Shown: positions 1-5,242 of the stretch, piece after piece | How positions within the stretch are numbered: position 1 is the stretch's first letter | How the letters are laid out: the number at the start of each line of letters is the position of its first letter | Source: Deltaproteobacteria bacterium | Lineage (GTDB): Bacteria > Desulfobacterota > DSM-4660 > Desulfatiglandales > B25-G16 | Assembly (NCBI GenBank): GCA_003646935.1 | Contig: QMLW01000093.1 | Span: 1 to 6,990 of the forward strand | DNA length: 6,990 nucleotides | Reading direction: 5' to 3' | Made by a program: the position numbers and the translations under genes | Notes under the pieces: generated by a model | The model's input: only the letters and a program-made list of their open reading frames with translations | What the model was told of the DNA's origin: nothing | The model's database searches: none

Positions 1-985
1 CCCTGGTGCCTATCCCCCTATCGATGATATCAAAGGACTGGGAGAAGAGAATGCCCAGCAACCGGTCCCTGATCAGGGCAGCCAACTCATCCGGAACATC
101 CACCTTTGAGCCCGGCCTATGGGTCTGCCACGTGTCAACGGATTCCAGGATCCGAGCAGGCTTATAGTGCGGTCCCTCTTCCATCTGTAGGTTGTTGGTC
201 TCGATGATTATAGGGTTGCCGCGTGCCATATTGAGGACATAGAAAGGACCGGCGAACACGAATTCCTCAGCGACCTTGTCTATCTGGCTCGCGGATGCAT
301 GCTCCAGCAGATAGGCGGCCTCATTGCACCAGTTATCGAAGATCCGGTCCAACATAAAACAAATGGCGTTGTCCGTTATGAGGGGTACCTTGCCCGTATG
401 GGCGAAAAACCAAAACAGGTAGTCAACAACCTCCTGGCCGCCGCCCTCCCAGGTGATGACCTCCACTGGAAGGCTGCGCCATGCCGGCGCAAAGAAGTGG
501 GTTATGGTTGTTCTCTCAGGCCTTTTCATGTTCGCGAAGATCCTGTCAGCGGGAATAGAGCTGGTGTTTGAGGTGATGATGGTCTCCTCGCTGACAAGCG
601 CTTCAATGTTCTCGAATATCTTCCGCTTGAGATCGACGTTCTCTGTGGCTGCCTCGATCACCAGATCGCACCCCTTGATCTGCTCATAGTCCATGGTGTA
701 GGTGATATTGCTGAGCAAGGCTTGGGCGTGGTCTTCTGTCATCTTCCTTCTGTCCACTGCCTTGTGCACGTAGCCTGAAATCCTCTTTTCCGCGTTCTTC
801 AAGGGCTCTTCCACCACGTCCACGAGATAGAGGTGGATCGCCGGAAGGGCCGATTTCAGGTAATACCCTATATCGGGCCCGATGGTTCCCGCCCCGATTA
901 CCGCTATCTCCTGTGGAAGGGGACGATCGGGCTTGAAGCATAAGGGGTTATGAAACGAGGGGTACAGTTTTCTTTCCTGAGCCAT
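1..985 (-). CDS. 3-hydroxyacyl-CoA dehydrogenase, 3' end outside the window (328 codons visible)
   Basis: This reading frame is open from an ATG at 985 to the window edge. The product should oxidise an L-3-hydroxyacyl-CoA to the 3-ketoacyl-CoA with NAD+ in cytosolic beta-oxidation-type degradation. An N-terminal Rossmann fold has GAGTIG at residues 31-36 and an acidic D56 at the end of the second strand, which suggests NAD rather than NADP. The family signatures SNTSS (139-143, S142 aligning with the catalytic Ser), H163 in THFFAP and E175 in PVEVI are present, with exactly the spacing of Ser137/His158/Glu170 in human short-chain 3-hydroxyacyl-CoA dehydrogenase. The position of Asn208 in that enzyme is D213 here, and the usual HFFNP reads HFFAP. 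The helical C-terminal part begins near residue 205. The visible part already exceeds the roughly 290-310 aa of the single-domain enzymes, so a second C-terminal helical domain is likely. The start is supported by a strong ribosome site (AAAGGAGA, 991-998) five bases upstream. It is divergent from the iron-sulfur genes. The family is clear; the substrate is not. Confidence 0.9.
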   Translation of the reverse strand, partial: MAQERKLYPSFHNPLCFKPDRPLPQEIAVIGAGTIGPDIGYYLKSALPAIHLYLVDVVEEPLKNAEKRISGYVHKAVDRRKMTEDHAQALLSNITYTMDYEQIKGCDLVIEAATENVDLKRKIFENIEALVSEETIITSNTSSIPADRIFANMKRPERTTITHFFAPAWRSLPVEVITWEGGGQEVVDYLFWFFAHTGKVPLITDNAICFMLDRIFDNWCNEAAYLLEHASASQIDKVAEEFVFAGPFYVLNMARGNPIIIETNNLQMEEGPHYKPARILESVDTWQTHRPGSKVDVPDELAALIRDRLLGILFSQSFDIIDRGIGTR

Positions 986-990
986 GGGGT

Positions 991-998
991 TCTCCTTT
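991..998 (-). promoter_or_regulatory. Ribosome binding site of the 3-hydroxyacyl-CoA dehydrogenase gene
   Basis: On the minus strand AAAGGAGA precedes the ATG at 985 with a five-base spacer (ACCCC). It is a near-consensus Shine-Dalgarno sequence, and it fixes the start of this gene, which otherwise has no visible stop in the window. Confidence 0.8.
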
Positions 999-1094
999 TT
1001 CCTGTTAAAGCGTTTCGGTGCGAGCTTCACTATCACCAGATATCGAGAGATACTGCCTGAGGAGAGAAAATGTGTATGATGTAGCACTATTTTC

Positions 1095-1123
1095 TTGACT
1101 AGGATATGTATACTGTATACAAA
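1095..1123 (+). promoter_or_regulatory. Predicted sigma70-type promoter for the ferredoxin gene
   Basis: TTGACT (1095-1100) is followed after 17 bases by TACAAA (1118-1123). An alternative is TATACA at 1116-1121 with a short 15-base spacer. Transcription would begin near 1130, just ahead of the ATG at 1151. The two divergent -35 boxes lie symmetrically around the palindrome, which makes TTTCTTGA (1091-1098) and TCAAGAAA (1131-1138) an inverted repeat. Whether this promoter also serves the genes from 1668 onward is uncertain because of the 304-bp gap. Confidence 0.45.
1107..1121. promoter_or_regulatory. 15-bp palindromic operator candidate in the divergent promoter region
   Basis: The sequence TGTATACTGTATACA is a perfect palindrome around a central T (1114), made of two GTATAC words one base apart. 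It overlaps the proposed -10 regions of both divergent promoters, the standard position for a repressor controlling both directions. GTATAC cores are seen in operators of GntR-family regulators of the FadR type, so such a regulator is one guess. No regulator gene lies in the window. Confidence 0.5.
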
Positions 1124-1134
1124 AATTTTGTCAA
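1107..1134 (-). promoter_or_regulatory. Predicted sigma70-type promoter for the dehydrogenase gene
   Basis: On the minus strand a perfect TTGACA (1134-1129) is followed after 16 bases by TATACA (1112-1107), which matches four of six consensus -10 bases. Transcription would begin near 1100, leaving a leader of about 115 bases before the ATG at 985. The -10 lies inside the 15-bp palindrome, so a protein bound there would block this promoter. The -35 is convincing; the -10 is moderate. Confidence 0.55.
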
Positions 1135-1150
1135 GAAAAAATGGTTGCTC

Positions 1151-1363
1151 ATGGTAAGGGAACAAAGGGAATATCCCGTTTATCTGATAAAAGTCGAGGG
1201 CGCTAAATGTAACGGATGCGGGGAGTGCGCTGACTTCTGTCCGGTAAATGTCTTTGAGATGAGGGCAGGGATGTCCTTTCCCGCCCGCAGCCAGAATTGC
1301 CTCGGCTGCGGCACGTGCGAGGCCGTGTGCACAGCTGAAGCGATCATAGTAACGGAGATATAA
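1151..1363 (+). CDS. 2[4Fe-4S] ferredoxin, 70 aa
   Basis: This is a small soluble electron carrier with two classical cluster motifs. C20, C23 and C26 with C30 followed by Pro form CxxCxxCxxxCP, and C50, C53, C56 and C60 form the second CxxCxxCxxxC. In bacterial ferredoxins the last Cys of each motif ligates the other cluster. The 70-aa length fits a small ferredoxin with a short N-terminal extension. The frame opens earlier, at an ATG at 1106, but that codon lies inside the promoter/palindrome region and would add a basic tail (MYTVYKNFVKKKWLL). The ATG at 1151 lies about 20 bases past the predicted transcription start, so I prefer it, although no good Shine-Dalgarno precedes it. The likely role is to carry low-potential electrons to or from the HdrA-type flavoproteins downstream. 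The family call is firm; the partner is inferred. Confidence 0.85.
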   Translation: MVREQREYPVYLIKVEGAKCNGCGECADFCPVNVFEMRAGMSFPARSQNCLGCGTCEAVCTAEAIIVTEI

Positions 1364-1390
1364 CTATAAAATTGCTTAGCAATTTTATAG
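1364..1390. repeat. Perfect 12-bp inverted repeat directly after the ferredoxin stop codon
   Basis: The arms CTATAAAATTGC (1364-1375) and GCAATTTTATAG (1379-1390) pair perfectly around a three-base loop TTA. The repeat begins at the base after the TAA stop. A second small hairpin follows at 1394-1406 (GCGGC, loop TTC, GCCGC). The first stem is AT-rich and lacks a following T-run, so it is not a textbook terminator. It could stabilise the ferredoxin mRNA 3' end, attenuate read-through into 1668, or be a copy of a dispersed repeat. Confidence 0.7.
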
Positions 1391-1519
1391 AATGCGGCTT
1401 CGCCGCTCCGAAAAAAGGAAATTCAGGGACGTCAAATTAGGTTTGTTAGCAATTCGGCAACCGTGGTAACTGTCCAGGCAGCTACCCCCATCCCGACCCG
1501 GAACGGGGCAGGGCAAGCA

Positions 1520-1594
1520 CAAAGGCACGAAGAAAGATATGGTTTCGCCCCTAAAAAGTACCAAAAGAATAATTCAATAATCTTGGTGCCTTAG
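1520..1594. repeat. Imperfect inverted repeat pair, 14-nt arms
   Basis: CAAAGGCACGAAGA at 1520-1533 matches the reverse complement of 1581-1594 (CTAAGGCACCAAGA) at 12 of 14 positions, with 47 bases between the arms. The low-complexity AAAGGCAC composition looks like a dispersed intergenic repeat rather than a protein-binding site. It lies in the gap between the ferredoxin gene and the short HdrA gene. Confidence 0.5.
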
Positions 1595-1667
1595 CGCTTT
1601 AGTGGCTAACTAGTCACAAAAGAACCCAAGAAGCATAACAAACCCGAATAACACTATAACTAAAGCA

Positions 1668-3011
1668 ATGTCCGAGTCGATCTTGATAATAGGTGGTGGC
1701 ATTGCCGGTATCAATGCGGCCCTGAACGCAGCCGATTACGGCTGCAAGGTATACCTCATCGATGATACGGCCAGCATAGGCGGGATGATGGCGAGACTGG
1801 ATAAGACCTTTCCCACCAACGACTGTTCCATATGCATAGAGTCTCCCCTGATGTATGAGGTGGATAATCATACCAACATAGAAATACTCACCAATACCGA
1901 GGTGAGAAGGGTCAACGCACAAAATGGCACCTTCACCGCGAGGTTAATCAAAAAGGCCAAATATATCGATGAGCAGAAGTGTACCGGCTGCGGAAAATGC
2001 GTGGAAGCCTGCCCGGTGAGCGTTCCCGATGAACTGGATGGAAAGATTGGCGGTATGAGGAAGCTGATATACATGCCCTTTCCGCAGGCCGTGCCCAATG
2101 TATCGGTCATCGATCCCCGGTGCCGCTACGGAAAGATGCGGGAGCAGGGCGCATGTGTTGGGGGATGTGTGGTGGACTGCAGCCAGTGCAGGGAGTGCCC
2201 CATTGCCCTGTGCGTAAAGGCATGCAAAGAAGAGGGAAAAGATGCGGTGGTCCTGTGGCAGGCTGACAGGCCCATGGACATTGAGGTTGATGGCATTATC
2301 GTGGCCACGGGCATACAATCTGCGGAGCCTGCTACGGGGCTGTACGGCTATAATATCTATGCAAACGTGGTCACGAACACCCAGTTCGAGCGGTTGATGA
2401 ATGCCGGAGGTCCCACAGCAGGCGAGATTATCAGGCCCTCCGATGGGAAACACGCCAAAAAGATCGCCTGGATTCAATGCGCCGGTCGGGGTTTGGCCAA
2501 GGGCTTGCCGTACTGCTCCAAGGTATGCTGTATGGTGGCCACAAAACAGACCATTATCACCAAGGAGCATGACGCAACCGTTGAGGCTACGGTGTTCTAT
2601 AACGACCTCAAGGCATATGGGAAGGGTTTCTGGGATTTCTATCAGAAAGCCAAGGAAAACGGCGTCACGTACCTCAAGGCCCGACCCTATGATGTGTTCG
2701 AGGATCCTGAAACCAGGAATCTGACCGTGCGGTACGAGAACATGGATACGGGCGAAATCGAGCAACAGGAGGTGGAGCTTTTGGTTCTTTCCACTGGTCT
2801 TATTCCAAACGAGAACAACAAGAGGTTGGCAAAGGTGCTCAAAATAGAGCTTGATGATCTTGGATTCTTCAAGGAAAAGGACCCGGTGTTGGCGCCCCTG
2901 GAGACCAACGTCGAAGGGATATACGTGTGCGGTGGTGCCACCGGTCCAATCGATATCTCCGAATCGGTCGTGCAGGCGAGCGCTGCGGCCATGAAAGCGG
3001 TTTTGCATTGA
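1668..3011 (+). CDS. Short HdrA-like (QmoA-type) FAD/iron-sulfur protein, 447 aa
   Basis: This is a cytosolic flavoprotein of the HdrA family, which passes electrons through FAD and [4Fe-4S] clusters in heterodisulfide reductase and Qmo complexes. The FAD-binding GGGIAG is at residues 9-14, followed by the HdrA hallmark LDKTFPTNDCS. An inserted ferredoxin region has C105, C108, C111 and C115. Next comes an unusually Cys-rich stretch with eight Cys (152, 163, 167, 171, 174, 177, 182, 186). The second half has the family motifs IQCAG, LPYCSKVCC and a C-terminal VCGGATGP FAD contact. It lacks both the N-terminal HdrA cluster domain and the C-terminal ferredoxin domain, so at 447 aa it is the short form, close in size to QmoA. 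The ATG at 1668 is the only plausible start, because the nucleotide-binding motif begins at residue 5 and the upstream frame has no ATG/GTG/TTG back to a stop at 1611. No Shine-Dalgarno is visible. The complementary HdrA-FlpD lies 112 bp downstream. HdrA family is firm; a Qmo-like role is inference. Confidence 0.88.
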   Translation: MSESILIIGGGIAGINAALNAADYGCKVYLIDDTASIGGMMARLDKTFPTNDCSICIESPLMYEVDNHTNIEILTNTEVRRVNAQNGTFTARLIKKAKYIDEQKCTGCGKCVEACPVSVPDELDGKIGGMRKLIYMPFPQAVPNVSVIDPRCRYGKMREQGACVGGCVVDCSQCRECPIALCVKACKEEGKDAVVLWQADRPMDIEVDGIIVATGIQSAEPATGLYGYNIYANVVTNTQFERLMNAGGPTAGEIIRPSDGKHAKKIAWIQCAGRGLAKGLPYCSKVCCMVATKQTIITKEHDATVEATVFYNDLKAYGKGFWDFYQKAKENGVTYLKARPYDVFEDPETRNLTVRYENMDTGEIEQQEVELLVLSTGLIPNENNKRLAKVLKIELDDLGFFKEKDPVLAPLETNVEGIYVCGGATGPIDISESVVQASAAAMKAVLH

Positions 3012-3123
3012 TATTTGAAACTAGAAACTGGAAAAACAAGGAAATTTATCTATTCTAATATTGCCTCTGAATTTTTCCCAATTTTCAAGTTTCAATTTTC
3101 AAGTTTCAGAATAAGGGGATCCA
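3012..3123. repeat. Repeat-derived gap with a perfect 14-nt tandem duplication and nested inverted repeats
   Basis: ATTTTCAAGTTTCA occurs twice head-to-tail at 3081-3094 and 3095-3108. The left side of the gap mirrors it: TTGAAACT (3015-3022) and GGAAAAA (3030-3036) are the reverse complements of AGTTTCAA (3088-3095) and TTTTTCC (3072-3078), so the gap can fold as an imperfect hairpin. This is low-complexity DNA made of variants of a GAAACT/GAAAATTG word, unlike the flanking genes. The last bases carry the ribosome site of the next gene. Confidence 0.7.
3113..3118 (+). promoter_or_regulatory. Ribosome binding site of the HdrA-FlpD gene
   Basis: AAGGGG lies five bases before the ATG at 3124 and supports that start. 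It sits directly against the repeat-derived sequence that fills the gap upstream. Confidence 0.65.
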
Positions 3124-5223
3124 ATGGATGAGGACATCAGGATAGGTGCTTTTATCTGTGATTGTGGTTCGAACATCGCTGGTATCGTGAACGTGCCCGA
3201 GGTAGTCGAGTATGCCAGGGGGCTGAAAGACGTGGTTTTCGCCGATGAGGGAAAATGGTCGTGCTCGGTGGACTATCTCGCCACTATGAAGGAGCTTATC
3301 AAAGAACAGGGCATCAACAGGGTCGTCATCGCATCATGTACGCCGAGAACCCATGAGCCGCTTTTCAAGAGGACTATCAAGGAGGCGGGGCTGAACCCCT
3401 ACCTGCTTGAGTTCGTGAGCATCAGGGAGCAGTCCTCCTGGGTTCATCGAGACGATCCACAAAAGGCAACGGAAAAGGCCAAGGATCTCGTAAAAATGGG
3501 CGTTGCCAAGGCAGCGCTTCTAGAGAAAGGCGAGGAGATACGGCTCCCCGTGAACACGGACTGCCTGATTATAGGTGGTGGCATGGCGGGGATGAACGCC
3601 GCCTTGAACATAGCCGATCAGGGATTTCACGCAATACTCGTGGAGAAGGAATCCAGGCTCGGCGGCCTTGTCAAGGACATAGCGGCCATCTCATACAATA
3701 ATGAAACCGTGCCGGCCGATGAGATAGTGAACGCGAAAGCCGCCCTTATAGACTCTCACCCCAACATCACGGTGTATACAAACGCCGAGATAGAAACCGT
3801 AGAGGGCTATATCGGCAACTATAAGGTCACGGTAAAGGCAGACGGTTCACGGGAGGACCTCGATGTCTCAACCATCATAGTGGCCACCGGGATGAAGGAG
3901 ATCGAACCGGTTGGACAATTCGAATACGGCCGCGACCCTCGGGTGATTACCCAGCTACAATTTGAAGGGATGCTAAAAAAGTGGAATGGGGAATGTGCAA
4001 AAGGGAATGGGAAAATCTCAAATAGCAAATCGCAAATCAAAAATAATGACGTGGTGATCATCAACTGTGTCAACTCGAAAAACGAATCCCGCGGTTGCTG
4101 TGCAATCGGATGCCACATATCGGTAAAAAACGCGTTAGCCCTCAAGGCCCGAAACGATGGCGCCCGCGTGCATATCCTCTACCGGGATCTCAGCATGGTC
4201 AGGGAAGAGGGGTCGAGCCTGGAGGCGGCCAAAAAGGCCGGCGTCCGGTTCATACGGTTCCCCGATGACCGGTACCCCGAGATGCGAGAAGAGGATGGCA
4301 GGCTATCGGTGCTCGTGAACGATCTGCTGCTCGGCGAGGAACTCACCATTCCGGCTGACCTGATCGTGCTCACCACGGGCTTCAAGGGCAATGATACCGT
4401 TGATGATATCAAGGGCCTTCTCAAGATCTCCGCAAATCCCGATGGATTCTTCCAGGAGGCCCACATAAAGCTCGGCCCCTTGGATTTTCCCTCAGACGGC
4501 ATCTCTCTGTGCGGATGCGCGAGATCCCCAAAGAGCCTGAAGGAGGCCATGGAAGAGGGCACCGGGGCAGCCATGAGGGCCTCGATCCCCATGAAACAGG
4601 GGTTCCTTGAGGCGGAGGGGATCGTGGCGGATATCGACCTCGATCTCTGTACGAGCTGCGGGTTGTGCGAAAAAAATTGCCCTTATGGTGCGATTCAGTG
4701 GGTGGATGAGAAGCCTCAGGTAATTAAGGCCCTGTGCAAGGGCTGCGGTCTCTGCGCAGCGGACTGCCCAAAGAAGGCCATTACCATTATCCATTACTCG
4801 GATGAACAGATCCTCGCCCAGATGGAGGCGGCCCTGGAGGAGAGGGCCGAGGAGAAGATCATCGGGTTCGTGTGCCACTGGTGTGCCCTGGGAGGAGTTG
4901 ACATGGCAGGCGTGAGCAGGCTTCAGTACCCTTCCAACGCACGGCTCATACGTGTGATGTGCTCAGCCCGGGTGTCCATCGACTTTATAGAGAGGGCCTT
5001 TGAGCTGGGCGCGGCAGGCGTGCTTGTTGCTGGCTGTGAGTTTCCCACCTGTCACTATATCACGGGCAACTACGCGGCTGAGGAGAGGATCAAGAAGGCG
5101 CGGAAGAGATTGGCGAGAAAGGGATATGATCCCAATAGGCTCTGGAATATCTGGTGCTCGGCAGCGGACGGCCCAAAGTTCGCCAATACCATGAGGGATA
5201 TGGTGAAGAAGCTGGGACTCTGA
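3124..5223 (+). CDS. HdrA with C-terminal FlpD/MvhD domain (QmoB-like), 699 aa
   Basis: This is a soluble electron-transfer flavoprotein subunit. Domains in order: an N-terminal HdrA cluster domain with C12, C14, C47 and C72 (CDCGSNIAG, WSCS, ASCTPRTHEP); an FAD domain with GGGMAG at 151-156 and family motifs near INCVNS and GCCAIGC (314-330); a 2[4Fe-4S] domain with C509/C512/C515/C519 and C538/C541/C544/C548, each last Cys followed by Pro; and an FlpD/MvhD domain from about 578 with C584, C587, C613, C638 and C643 (GCEFPTCHY). In Hdr complexes MvhD/FlpD relays electrons from a hydrogenase or dehydrogenase partner into HdrA. Unlike its upstream neighbour it lacks the inserted ferredoxin region in the FAD domain, so the two are complementary. 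The size is close to QmoB. Residues about 287-307 are an Asn/Lys/Ser-rich in-frame insert of repeat-like DNA. All FlpD cysteines are encoded as Cys; there is no in-frame UGA for selenocysteine. The next gene follows after 19 bp, so cotranscription is likely. Confidence 0.92.
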   Translation: MDEDIRIGAFICDCGSNIAGIVNVPEVVEYARGLKDVVFADEGKWSCSVDYLATMKELIKEQGINRVVIASCTPRTHEPLFKRTIKEAGLNPYLLEFVSIREQSSWVHRDDPQKATEKAKDLVKMGVAKAALLEKGEEIRLPVNTDCLIIGGGMAGMNAALNIADQGFHAILVEKESRLGGLVKDIAAISYNNETVPADEIVNAKAALIDSHPNITVYTNAEIETVEGYIGNYKVTVKADGSREDLDVSTIIVATGMKEIEPVGQFEYGRDPRVITQLQFEGMLKKWNGECAKGNGKISNSKSQIKNNDVVIINCVNSKNESRGCCAIGCHISVKNALALKARNDGARVHILYRDLSMVREEGSSLEAAKKAGVRFIRFPDDRYPEMREEDGRLSVLVNDLLLGEELTIPADLIVLTTGFKGNDTVDDIKGLLKISANPDGFFQEAHIKLGPLDFPSDGISLCGCARSPKSLKEAMEEGTGAAMRASIPMKQGFLEAEGIVADIDLDLCTSCGLCEKNCPYGAIQWVDEKPQVIKALCKGCGLCAADCPKKAITIIHYSDEQILAQMEAALEERAEEKIIGFVCHWCALGGVDMAGVSRLQYPSNARLIRVMCSARVSIDFIERAFELGAAGVLVAGCEFPTCHYITGNYAAEERIKKARKRLARKGYDPNRLWNIWCSAADGPKFANTMRDMVKKLGL
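3982..4047 (+). repeat. In-frame low-complexity insert inside the HdrA-FlpD gene
   Basis: About 66 bases of A/G-rich DNA encode residues 287-308 (WNGECAKGNG followed by KISNSKSQ and IKNN) between EGMLKK and DVVIINCV. At this point HdrA relatives usually have only a handful of residues. The stretch is built of repeated words (GGAATGGG, GGGAATGGG, AGCAAAT, CGCAAAT). It shares the 11-mer AAATCGCAAAT (4027-4037) with the non-coding DNA just after this gene (5224-5234). Frame is kept and the conserved core resumes, so the protein is probably functional with a longer surface loop. Confidence 0.6.
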
Positions 5224-5242
5224 AAATCGCAAATAAGGATAT
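5224..5242 (+). promoter_or_regulatory. 19-bp gap with ribosome binding site for the HdrC-GltD gene
   Basis: The gap contains AAGGA (5235-5239), only three bases from the ATG at 5243, so spacing is tight. It begins with AAATCGCAAAT, the same word found inside the upstream gene at 4027-4037. No promoter or terminator is visible, consistent with one transcript through both genes. Confidence 0.5.

Larger units (their letters stand above)
1364..1667. other. 304-bp non-coding stretch with several hairpins and inverted repeats
   Basis: No credible gene lies here on either strand. In order it holds: the 12-bp inverted repeat at 1364-1390; the GCGGC/GCCGC hairpin at 1394-1406; a hairpin at 1465-1486 (GGTA-A-CTG pairing with CAG-C-TACC, one mismatch, six-base loop); a C/G-rich hairpin at 1492-1513 (CCC and CCCG pairing with CGGG and GGG around an internal loop); and a pair of inverted arms, CAAAGGCACGAAGA (1520-1533) against TCTTGGTGCCTTAG (1581-1594), matching at 12 of 14 positions. 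The last 60 bases before the ATG at 1668 are A-rich with no Shine-Dalgarno. I cannot assign any known riboswitch family. Dispersed intergenic repeats are the simplest explanation for part of it. Confidence 0.6.

Noticed and set aside
299..941. Small open frames on both strands across the dehydrogenase gene (299-571, 453-689, 684-941)
   Set aside because: They are in the wrong frame or strand relative to the continuous dehydrogenase reading frame on the minus strand and have no motifs.
1106..1150. An upstream ATG start for the ferredoxin at 1106
   Set aside because: It falls in the palindrome and predicted -10 region, has no properly spaced ribosome site, and would add a basic tail not expected in small ferredoxins.
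1364..1390. Rho-independent terminator after the ferredoxin
   Set aside because: The stem is perfect but AT-rich, and no run of T follows the 3' arm, so I list it only as an inverted repeat.
1441..1520. Cyclic-di-GMP or cobalamin riboswitch in the leader of the short HdrA gene
   Set aside because: Some hairpins and GC-rich segments are suggestive, but I could not match the conserved core bases of either family on either strand.
1944..3008. A 354-aa open frame on the minus strand opposite the short HdrA gene
   Set aside because: It lies wholly within a well-supported gene, has no recognisable domain or ribosome site, and its composition looks like the antisense of a conserved flavoprotein.
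3081..3108. CRISPR-like direct repeats
   Set aside because: There are only two 14-nt copies, directly abutting with no spacer, in low-complexity DNA and without cas genes.
4873..5055. Selenocysteine in the FlpD domain, as in some related electron-transfer subunits
   Set aside because: All expected cysteine positions are TGT or TGC codons, and no in-frame TGA occurs before the normal stop at 5221-5223.
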